The position numbers and the translations under genes are program-made. From an uncultured Porphyromonas sp. (GTDB taxonomy: Bacteria > Bacteroidota > Bacteroidia > Bacteroidales > Porphyromonadaceae): a stretch of DNA of 7,028 nt. Below the pieces are notes generated by a model. It made no database searches and was not told the origin of the DNA. It saw only the letters and a program-made list of their open reading frames with translations. This document shows positions 1 through 5,320 of the stretch, piece after piece (position 1 is the stretch's first letter; each line of letters begins with the position of its first letter). Location: the NCBI GenBank assembly GCA_943912835.1, contig CALTVJ010000074.1, positions 1-7,028 on the forward strand, read 5' to 3'.

Positions 1-110
1 GGTAATCGCAAGGCATTGAGACTGAGGGCGCAGGGAGTTTACTCCTGTAAATGACCAAGCCCAAATGTCGAAAATAACGAAGCGAGTGCCGTATTATGCA
101 ATAGTCTCAA
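1..110. repeat. Left arm of a diverged inverted repeat flanking the kdsC-HD operon
   Basis: The reverse complement of this stretch resembles 1247-1360. The inner 33 bases (78-110) match 1247-1279 at 31 of 33 positions, including the shared core GGCACTCGCTTCG. The outer 13 bases (1-13, GGTAATCGCAAGG) are the exact complement of 1348-1360. A ten-base block (35-44, GAGTTTACTC) is conserved at 1314-1323. The sequence between these blocks has diverged, but its length is similar. The arm starts 13 bases past the HD gene stop codon and may continue beyond the window edge. I do not recognise a named element, and no coding potential is apparent. Confidence 0.75.
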
Positions 111-113
111 ATT

Positions 114-135
114 GGCTGTGGTTTAGCTCACAGCC
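114..135 (-). terminator. Small hairpin around the HD gene stop codon, weak terminator candidate
   Basis: A 7-bp perfect stem (GGCTGTG at 114-120 with CACAGCC at 129-135) encloses an 8-base loop that contains the TAA stop of the HD gene. On the minus strand it is followed only by AATTTGAG. Without a proper T tract it is a poor intrinsic terminator. It may instead be an mRNA 3'-end stabilising structure or chance. Confidence 0.3.
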
Positions 136-701
136 CCTGCAAACATCTCGTGCAGACGCTCGAAGCGCAAAGCTACTGCCTCGCCTCGCTTCGCCATGGA
201 GCGGCGCACGGCTTCCAAAGCCTTACGTTCGCCCAGCTTCGTCTTGCTATAAAATTTATCTGCATAACAAATCAAGCACTCCTCCATCGTCTGGGGTGTA
301 TAGATGCCTTCGGGTAAATCAATGCCCTTCTCCCGTATCTCCTCCATCGTCAAACCCGAACCCGTATGACGCTCTGCCACGCGTGCATGACGCTCCAAGC
401 CCAAAGAGCGAAGCAACTCTGCCCCTAGATAGCCGTGGCGAATATACGGCTCCGAGCCGTGGCAATCTATCCCCTCGGCATTCGTCAGAAAGATACCTAT
501 ATCGTGAAGCATTGCCCCCTCGTAGACGAAGACTTTATCCACAGCCCCCTCGGGAAGATGCTCTGCAAGCTCCAAAGCCAGCGAAGCAACATCTTCGCTA
601 TGCGCTCGCAATATGCGATAACGCTCGCTCTCCCTCGGATAATAACGCTCTATAATCGCAAGCAAATCCATAGCCTGCGCTACCACATCAGCCCTTACCA
701 T
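123..701 (-). CDS. HD-domain (HDIG type) metal-dependent phosphohydrolase family protein
   Basis: This 192-residue cytoplasmic protein shows the full HD-superfamily metal-binding set: His34, the His66-Asp67 pair in an HDIG motif (66-69), and a late Asp148 in YADKF. His81, His89 (IRHG) and His112 (RHTGSG) are further candidate ligands. No signal peptide, membrane segment or second domain is visible, so it is a stand-alone small HD protein. Known HD proteins hydrolyse nucleotides or other phosphate esters; the substrate here cannot be read from the sequence. The ATG at 701-699 overlaps the kdsC stop codon in ATGGTAA, which suggests translational coupling and one transcript. An in-frame ATG at codon 11 (671-669, MDLLAIIERYYP) is an alternative start that would remove the overlap; neither start has a convincing ribosome-binding site. 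Confidence 0.87.
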   Translation of the reverse strand: MVRADVVAQAMDLLAIIERYYPRESERYRILRAHSEDVASLALELAEHLPEGAVDKVFVYEGAMLHDIGIFLTNAEGIDCHGSEPYIRHGYLGAELLRSLGLERHARVAERHTGSGLTMEEIREKGIDLPEGIYTPQTMEECLICYADKFYSKTKLGERKALEAVRRSMAKRGEAVALRFERLHEMFAGAVS

Positions 702-1216
702 CCGAAGCCTTCGCTATCGCCCCACTTCGATTGAGCCTTCATGGTCTGCTCAATCACGTCACGCACCACACCATATCCACCAGCGAAACGAGAGATATAT
801 TTAGCGACATCTTTAACCTCATAAGCGGCATCATCGGGCGCAACAGACAAGCCCACCAAACGCATAATCCCCACATCGGGAATATCGTCGCCTATGTATG
901 CCATCTCTTCGGGTTGGATACCAGTAAGCTCGACAAGCTCGTGGAGCTTAGCCACCTTGTCTTTGACACGCATGAAGATATGCTGTACACCAAGGTTCTC
1001 AAAGCGGTAACGCATCGCCAGGCTTTCACCACCCGAGATAATGGCAATGACGAAGCCTTGCTTGACGGCATACTGCATCGCATAACCATCTTTGACGTTT
1101 ACGGTACGCATCGGCATACCAGAGGGGTCCACGGGACTAACGGTCGCACTCACGACACCGTCCATATCGAGGACGAAGGCTTTAATCTGACGTAAATCAA
1201 AAGGGATACTGCTCAT
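695..1216 (-). CDS. kdsC: 3-deoxy-D-manno-octulosonate 8-phosphate phosphatase (KdsC-type HAD enzyme)
   Basis: The 173-residue length is typical of KdsC, a cap-less HAD phosphatase that hydrolyses Kdo-8-phosphate to Kdo and phosphate in the cytoplasm, on the route to lipopolysaccharide inner core. All HAD motifs are visible: motif I DMDG (nucleophile Asp17, acid/base Asp19), motif II Ser61 in SGGES, the motif III lysine (Lys87 in KDKVAKL) and motif IV GDDIPD (109-114) for Mg2+. The C-terminal GGYGVVRDVIEQ segment is also typical of the family. Motif I continues as VVS rather than the commoner VLTDG, and motif II has SGGES rather than TGRxS, so a related sugar-phosphate substrate is not excluded. 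It is the first gene of a pair with the HD hydrolase, overlapping it by 7 bases. The start has AT-rich upstream DNA and no clear ribosome-binding site, as is usual in Bacteroidetes. Confidence 0.88.
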   Translation of the reverse strand: MSSIPFDLRQIKAFVLDMDGVVSATVSPVDPSGMPMRTVNVKDGYAMQYAVKQGFVIAIISGGESLAMRYRFENLGVQHIFMRVKDKVAKLHELVELTGIQPEEMAYIGDDIPDVGIMRLVGLSVAPDDAAYEVKDVAKYISRFAGGYGVVRDVIEQTMKAQSKWGDSEGFGW

Positions 1217-1246
1217 ATATTATTAGGTTAAAGTGAAATTCATTCA

Positions 1247-1360
1247 TTGAAACTATTGCATAACACGGCACTCGCTTCGGTGCGAGGCGCACAGCCACTC
1301 TGGGGCATTGCCTGAGTAAACTCGGCTCTGCACTCGGCTTATGCTATCCTTGCGATTACC
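1247..1360. repeat. Right arm of the inverted repeat flanking the kdsC-HD operon
   Basis: This is the counterpart of 1-110 in opposite orientation. Positions 1247-1279 pair with 110-78 (31 of 33), 1314-1323 with 44-35, and 1348-1360 with 13-1 (13 of 13). The arm starts 31 bases upstream of the kdsC start codon. Within it, GCATAA (1258-1263) and TTATGC (1339-1344) form short internal inverted ends, and CTCGC/GCGAG around 1271-1286 could form a small stem. It may be an intergenic repetitive element or MITE-like sequence. No transposase or target-site duplication is visible. Confidence 0.75.
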
Positions 1361-1378
1361 ACATTCTGCAAAGTCTCT

Positions 1379-1407
1379 CAAAATGACAAGCTAAACTTGT
1401 CATTTTG
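1379..1407. other. Perfect 12-bp hairpin in the kdsC upstream region
   Basis: CAAAATGACAAG (1379-1390) and CTTGTCATTTTG (1396-1407) are perfect reverse complements around the 5-base loop CTAAA. The stem is AT-rich and no T tract follows on either strand, so it is a weak terminator candidate. It may be an operator, a leader structure or part of a repeated intergenic element, because the sequence from its middle onward (1385-1435) recurs near tRNA-His at 6746-6794. Confidence 0.6.
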
Positions 1408-1435
1408 TAACCTGCGCAACGGTCTCTCATTTGCA
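1385..1435. repeat. Copy A of a dispersed intergenic block
   Basis: This block aligns with 6746-6794 in the same orientation, with about three quarters identity and two one-base gaps. Shared segments are GACAAGC, AAACTTG, CATTTTG, CAACG, TCTCT and TTGCA in the same order. Both copies lie in intergenic DNA upstream of a minus-strand transcription unit. The family is not one I recognise. Confidence 0.55.
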
Positions 1436-1441
1436 AAGATA
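1434..1441 (-). promoter_or_regulatory. Candidate -7 promoter box for the kdsC-HD operon
   Basis: The minus strand reads TATCTTTG, an exact match to the Bacteroidetes -7 consensus TAnnTTTG, within the context GTTTGTATCTTTGCA. A TTTG -33 element at the usual 19-21-base spacing is missing; the nearest upstream TTTG (1475-1472) is 30 bases away. The tRNA-His promoter has a very similar context (GTTTGTATTAACTTTGCA). Transcription would start near 1427. Confidence 0.35.
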
Positions 1442-1518
1442 CAAACTTCGCCTTAGCTCGCCCTACTCTATCAAAGAGACGAGGGATCGAAGCCTTCATT
1501 AGCTTCAACCCCTCAAAA

Positions 1519-1534
1519 GGTTTCACGTGAAACG
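1519..1534. other. parS: parS-type ParB-binding site, site 1
   Basis: The core GTTTCACGTGAAAC (1520-1533) is a perfect 14-bp palindrome identical to the inner part of the chromosomal parS consensus. Only the two outermost bases (G and G rather than T and A) differ. The site lies in intergenic DNA 7 bases past the pirin stop codon. Two further matches occur within 3.7 kb, so ParB binding is much more likely than a chance palindrome. Confidence 0.8.
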
Positions 1535-1541
1535 TTTCTCG

Positions 1542-2417
1542 TTATTTTAGTGTCCCAAACAAACCCTTATTGACATCGTCAAAGGCTTGTAGTAGTTCCT
1601 CCCTCGTATTCATCACAAAGGGGCCATAGGCTGCAATAGGTTCGCCAAGTGGCTCACCACTCAAAACAAGCACGATTGTATCGTCCTCCACAGCTTCAAG
1701 ACGGAAGTCCTCGCCCTCATTCTCAAACTTCACTAGATTGTCACTCGGCGAATCTTGACCATTGACCAAGACAGCCCCTTGTATCACGAGCAGAGCCGTA
1801 TTGTAGTGTGCAGGGAAACTGAAGTCTGCGACCCCACCTTTTTTGAGCTTAGCATTCATCATAGCTATGGGTGAGTGCGTCGAGGCTGGACCTGCTACGC
1901 CTTTATATTCGCCTGCTATAATCTCCACATAACCAGCATCAGCACCGAGGTCATAACGCCCCATCTGGCTATTCTCAATAGACTGATACTTCGGCTCACT
2001 CATCTTGTACTTCTTAGGGAGATTTGTCCAGAGTTGCACCATCTGGAAAGTACCTCCCTTTCGCGCCCATTCCGTACCATAGTACTCTTTGTGCAAGACA
2101 CCACGAGCTGCCGTCATCCACTGCACATCACCACGCCCGATGACACCATGACTGCCTGCACTATCGTGATGCTCCACTTCGCCCTCGTAAGCAATCGTCA
2201 CCGTCTCAAAGCCACGATGAGGGTGTACACCTACTCCCTTAACCTCATCACTGGGATAGACCTCCATCTTAGAGTTGTAATCCATCATGATAAAAGGGTC
2301 CATCTCCTCCATCGACAAACCAAAAACCGAAGGGATAAAATTGTGTACTCTGAAACCATCACCCACCCAATGCGTTTCTTGGGGGTGTGTAATAAAGGCA
2401 ATCTTTTTTGTAGACAT
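1542..2417 (-). CDS. Pirin family bicupin protein
   Basis: The 291-residue cytoplasmic protein carries the pirin signature. The N-terminal cupin (about 20-125) has GVGVHPHRGFETVT with metal ligands His65 and His67, followed by WMTAARGVLHKE with His109 and Glu111, the four-ligand iron site of pirins. A C-terminal pirin domain (about 185-285) ends in YGPFVMNTREE and NKGLFG. Some pirins oxidise quercetin and others act as redox-sensitive regulators; the role here is unknown. It appears monocistronic. The 5' region (2418-2593) has no full TAnnTTTG box. TATATTTA at 2440-2433 is a one-mismatch candidate, and TAAGATAAA occurs twice (2461 and 2522), about 61 bases apart. The start ATG is the only in-frame methionine before the conserved domain and fits family length. 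A parS-type site follows the stop codon. Confidence 0.93.
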   Translation of the reverse strand: MSTKKIAFITHPQETHWVGDGFRVHNFIPSVFGLSMEEMDPFIMMDYNSKMEVYPSDEVKGVGVHPHRGFETVTIAYEGEVEHHDSAGSHGVIGRGDVQWMTAARGVLHKEYYGTEWARKGGTFQMVQLWTNLPKKYKMSEPKYQSIENSQMGRYDLGADAGYVEIIAGEYKGVAGPASTHSPIAMMNAKLKKGGVADFSFPAHYNTALLVIQGAVLVNGQDSPSDNLVKFENEGEDFRLEAVEDDTIVLVLSGEPLGEPIAAYGPFVMNTREELLQAFDDVNKGLFGTLK

Positions 2418-2593
2418 AATAAATGTTTGATGTAAATATATTTTGTTAATAAATTCAGCCTAAGATAAAGTTTGCCTATCTCAGACTTCGACAGTCAAAC
2501 TTCAGACAAATAACTATTGAGTAAGATAAAAGTTCAACGAGAAAAGCAAACACATCTATCCCCCCTCAAAAAAAAGACAAACAATAACAGAGT

Positions 2594-2624
2594 GAGGGGC
2601 TCTCCTAAAATAGGAGAGCCCCTC
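2594..2624 (-). terminator. Strong hairpin after the beta-mannosidase gene, probable terminator
   Basis: A perfect 14-bp GC-rich stem (2594-2607 with 2611-2624) closes on a 3-base loop and extends by one T-A pair at 2593/2625. It sits 32 bases past the mannosidase stop. On the minus strand the T-rich stretch follows late: an eight-T run lies at 2575-2568, 18 bases beyond the stem. It may therefore stabilise the 3' end as well as stop transcription. Confidence 0.7.
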
Positions 2625-2656
2625 ATCTTTGCGTCCAATTAGACATGAGCCACAGA

Positions 2657-5212
2657 CTAGCGATTAAGAGCTCTCAAAAAGAAAGCACGATTTGACAAAT
2701 CCAGTCGCTTCCCTTTTGGCACCACAACACGAATAGCTCGCTCCTCGCCAGCCTCCAAGTCCAGCAAATTCTCACTATAACGCAAGCCCATCACAGACGA
2801 ACTCACCCAAAAATCCTTGACAAAGGTGTTCGCCTTAACGTGGATTATATACTCGTTAGGACGACTCCCGCGCTCCAAGCGATAAGTGCAGTCTGCCTCC
2901 GGTAGGCGCATCTCTTTTGGTTTCATTGGGTAATATTTGTAGTGTGACACGACCTCCGTACCACGTTTCAACTCCACAACGACATAAGCATCCAAACGCC
3001 CCACAACACCCTCTAGTGGATAAGCCAACACCTTGCTGACTTGGTTCGCAGGGAGCGTTACACGTGAAACATCACGACGATCCAAAACTTCACCCGCGAA
3101 GGTTTTCGCCGTCACAGACAAACTCAAGCCCTCATAGCTTTGTAAATTATCATTTGCGACAGAGATATTAAGCACATTCGTCTCGGTATCTCGATAGGGC
3201 AAAATCGCAATCGGAGCAAAGGCATCACGCAAGCGATAGTGCAGAGCTTTGTAGTTTTTATAGTAGTCAATACTACTCCACGACACAGCTGGCCAAGAGT
3301 CATTAAGCTGCCAGACGAGTGCACCCATGGTCGTGGGGCGATGACGACGCATAGCCCTTACAGCCTGCTCCATACCCCTTGCCTGCATCACAAGACCAAC
3401 AAAAACAAAATCTTCAAAATGCTTCGGCACAACATAATCCCGCTCCATATATTTACGGATAAGTTCATTGCCCGTAGAGGCTTTTTGATGCTGACGCATG
3501 ACCTCGCTATCTAAACTGAAATCCACATCAGGCAGAGCAAACTCCATCAGACTTGGCACGTCGGGAAAAGACTGGAAACCAAACTCACTAACGAAAGCAA
3601 AACGCTTCTCCTCAAAAGTATCAAACGGCTCCTCGCCATACCACAAACCCCAATAATGGCTATCTCCCTCGAGCCAAGTGGTAGGACGACCCCAATTCGC
3701 CGAAGTAGGCGAGCTGTGAATATAAGGCAATTCGGGTGCATAAGTCTGCACAACCCTAGGCAACAGCTGACGAAAAATCGGGTCATAATCTGCCTGCATA
3801 CGTTCGTAATGCTTCGCCTCAAAACGTTTCTGCCAGCCCCAATACTTGATAGCCTCCTCAACCTCATTATTGCCACACCAGAGCACAATAGAGGGATGAT
3901 GCCTCAATCGTTGTACCTGATACTCAGCCTCTGCTCGTACATTCTCCAAGAAAGCACTATCCGCTGGATAAGCCGTACAAGCAAACATAAAGTCTTGCCA
4001 TAGGAGCACCCCCTGCCTATCTGCCTCACGATAGAAACGCTCATCTTCGTAGACTCCCCCACCCCATACACGGAGCATATTCATGTTGGCAAAAGTCGCA
4101 TCACGAAAAAGGCGCACAAAGTCCTCATCCGTCCTTGTCGTGAGCATATTTTCGCCAGGGATATAGTTTGCTCCACGAGCATAAAACGGACGCTTATTCA
4201 CCTCAAAGTAGAAGCTTGACTGCCCCACAGGCTGATTAGGTTTATGTACAAGCTTGACAGAACGGAAGCCCAGTTCGCGCTCCTCAACCACAGCCAATTC
4301 GGGTATGGTGTAGCGCAGTTTGTAGAGTTTAGGCTCGCCCCAGCCTCTCGGCCACCAGAGCTCTACATTATCCAGACGCAATACCTGCTCCTTACCATCA
4401 AGCACCATCGAACGGGTCGCCACACACTGACCCTCAGGATTGAAGAGCTCCACCCGAGCAGACACCCCTTCGGGATAAGCACTCAAATAAGGCTTATATT
4501 TTACCTCTGCATAGTCACACTTATCACCCTGCCAAAAGACCTCCGTATGCACGTCCAGACGCTCAAAAACAGCACGTCGATAGTGACTAATACGCAGTGG
4601 TTGCCAAATGCCCATCGTCAGCATACGCATACCCCAATCCCAACCATAGTGATAGGGTGCCTTACGCGTAAAGGGGCTATATCGTATCTCGGCATGGTCA
4701 TTATCGGCGGGATAATTAAAACCCGCCTTAGCCTGCAACGGCTTTGCCATCTCAATAGGCGAATGCAGATGAATACGCAAGACATTGCGTCCTCGTCGGA
4801 GGTAGCGAGCAATATCAAAGCGATAGGCACGAAACATGTTTTCGGTCTTGCCCACAAGTTGCCCATTGACATAAACACTACTATAAGTGTCTATACCCTT
4901 CAACTCCAAGATATAGAAGTCTTCGACATCGGGCAGGCGCGCTTCTTTGTAATCGAAATCCGCTTCATAGAGCCAATCACTCTCACCCACCCATTGTATC
5001 AACTTCTCGTTTGTACGGAAATGTGGATCGGGAATAAATTCATCCTTAATCAAACACTCCTGTACAACACTCGGCACCTTACAAGCACGCCATTCCTCGC
5101 CCCGCTCGGAGGCATAACGCCAATTTTTCAACTCCAAACCTCGACCTGCCAAGGCAGACACACTCATCATCAAAATCGTTAGTATGCTTATTATTTGTTT
5201 CACGTGTAACAT
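2657..5212 (-). CDS. Secreted GH2-family beta-mannosidase
   Basis: This glycoside hydrolase family 2 enzyme probably removes beta-linked mannose from the non-reducing end of glycans in the periplasm. Numbered from the ATG at 5212 (851 residues), a signal peptide spans about 1-22, with Lys5, a hydrophobic core and SALA before Gly23; no lipobox cysteine is seen. The GH2 sandwich domain (about 25-205) includes GWDWG at 190-194. An Ig-like domain follows, then a TIM barrel with the acid/base Glu450 in WCGNNE and nucleophile Glu543 in SEFGFQS, 93 residues apart. QLNDSWPAVSW (635-645) is typical of mannosidases, and a C-terminal beta domain ends the protein. An upstream in-frame ATG at 5272 would add 20 residues, but that stretch overlaps the ychF terminator and would bury the signal peptide. 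No SusC/SusD genes adjoin it. Two parS-type sites lie within the coding region. Confidence 0.93.
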   Translation of the reverse strand: MLHVKQIISILTILMMSVSALAGRGLELKNWRYASERGEEWRACKVPSVVQECLIKDEFIPDPHFRTNEKLIQWVGESDWLYEADFDYKEARLPDVEDFYILELKGIDTYSSVYVNGQLVGKTENMFRAYRFDIARYLRRGRNVLRIHLHSPIEMAKPLQAKAGFNYPADNDHAEIRYSPFTRKAPYHYGWDWGMRMLTMGIWQPLRISHYRRAVFERLDVHTEVFWQGDKCDYAEVKYKPYLSAYPEGVSARVELFNPEGQCVATRSMVLDGKEQVLRLDNVELWWPRGWGEPKLYKLRYTIPELAVVEERELGFRSVKLVHKPNQPVGQSSFYFEVNKRPFYARGANYIPGENMLTTRTDEDFVRLFRDATFANMNMLRVWGGGVYEDERFYREADRQGVLLWQDFMFACTAYPADSAFLENVRAEAEYQVQRLRHHPSIVLWCGNNEVEEAIKYWGWQKRFEAKHYERMQADYDPIFRQLLPRVVQTYAPELPYIHSSPTSANWGRPTTWLEGDSHYWGLWYGEEPFDTFEEKRFAFVSEFGFQSFPDVPSLMEFALPDVDFSLDSEVMRQHQKASTGNELIRKYMERDYVVPKHFEDFVFVGLVMQARGMEQAVRAMRRHRPTTMGALVWQLNDSWPAVSWSSIDYYKNYKALHYRLRDAFAPIAILPYRDTETNVLNISVANDNLQSYEGLSLSVTAKTFAGEVLDRRDVSRVTLPANQVSKVLAYPLEGVVGRLDAYVVVELKRGTEVVSHYKYYPMKPKEMRLPEADCTYRLERGSRPNEYIIHVKANTFVKDFWVSSSVMGLRYSENLLDLEAGEERAIRVVVPKGKRLDLSNRAFFLRALNR
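3056..3071. other. parS: parS-type ParB-binding site, site 2, inside the mannosidase gene
   Basis: CGTTACACGTGAAACA matches TGTTNCACGTGAAACA at every fixed position except the first base. It lies in frame within the mannosidase gene, where the minus strand encodes the Val-Ser-Arg-Val-Thr stretch of RRDVSRVTL in the C-terminal domain. Intragenic parS sites are normal in bacteria, since ParB loads without disrupting the coding sequence. Confidence 0.78.
5196..5211. other. parS: parS-type ParB-binding site, site 3, on the mannosidase start codon
   Basis: The minus strand reads TGTTACACGTGAAACA, a 16/16 match to TGTTNCACGTGAAACA. It begins at the second base of the mannosidase start codon and covers codons 1-6 (Met-Leu-His-Val-Lys-Gln) of the signal peptide. 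ParB bound here could affect transcription or early elongation of the mannosidase; that effect is inference. Confidence 0.85.
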
Positions 5213-5228
5213 CTCTTTATTATCCAGA

Positions 5229-5261
5229 CAAACAAAAAGAGCGATATATCGTGGCATCAAA
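5229..5261 (-). promoter_or_regulatory. Weak candidate promoter for the beta-mannosidase gene
   Basis: A TTTG (5261-5258) lies 21 bases upstream of TTTGTTTG (5236-5229), which differs from TAnnTTTG at one fixed position. It would place the start of transcription about 10 bases before the ATG at 5212 and would overlap the loop and T tract of the ychF terminator. An alternative exact -7 box, TATTTTTG at 5287-5280, lacks a -33 element at normal spacing and would put the terminator hairpin in the leader. Neither is convincing alone. Confidence 0.25.
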
Positions 5262-5278
5262 ACCAACGACATATCGCT
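5233..5278 (-). terminator. Intrinsic terminator of ychF
   Basis: A 13-bp stem (5240-5252 with 5266-5278) encloses a 13-base loop and is followed on the minus strand by CTTTTTGTTTG. The single non-Watson-Crick position (A5248/C5270 on the plus strand) becomes a G-U pair in minus-strand RNA, so the hairpin is continuous only in that RNA. It starts 43 bases past the ychF stop and ends 21 bases before the mannosidase ATG. Confidence 0.8.
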
Positions 5279-5320
5279 ACAAAAATAAATCTATTATTGG
5301 ATACAGGACGCGCTCAACCC

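Larger units (their letters stand above)
1217..1541. other. 325-base intergenic region between pirin and kdsC
   Basis: I see no credible gene here. In minus-strand reading order it holds a parS-type palindrome 7 bases after the pirin stop, a promoter-like TATCTTTG box (1441-1434), a perfect 12-bp hairpin (1407-1379) and the right arm of the inverted repeat (1360-1247), then a short AT-rich leader to the kdsC start. If the box is the promoter, kdsC has an untranslated leader of roughly 210 bases that carries the hairpin and repeat arm. No intrinsic terminator with a T tract is evident directly after pirin. Confidence 0.7.

Noticed and set aside
535..543. TTATCCACA, a perfect DnaA-box consensus
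   Set aside because: It is a single copy inside the HD coding sequence, with only one-mismatch relatives elsewhere (for example 5220-5228). About 0.2 matches to TTATNCACA are expected by chance in 7 kb, so it is not evidence for an origin here, although the parS cluster makes a nearby origin plausible.
1..1360. The inverted repeat as the ends of an active insertion sequence
   Set aside because: The enclosed genes are kdsC and an HD hydrolase. There is no transposase or integrase frame, and no flanking target duplication can be seen.
2461..2535. Two TAAGATAAA direct repeats upstream of pirin as an operator
   Set aside because: They are short and AT-rich, occur only twice, and have no associated promoter box at a sensible distance. 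They are probably chance in AT-rich DNA.
4244..5182. A 312-codon plus-strand open frame opposite the mannosidase gene
   Set aside because: It is antisense to the conserved GH2 domains, shows no recognisable motif and has the composition expected of a complementary-strand shadow.
5213..5272. Upstream ATG at 5272 as the mannosidase start, giving 871 residues
   Set aside because: The extra 20 codons overlap the ychF terminator stem and T tract and would place a mixed hydrophobic stretch ahead of an otherwise ideal signal peptide that starts at 5212.
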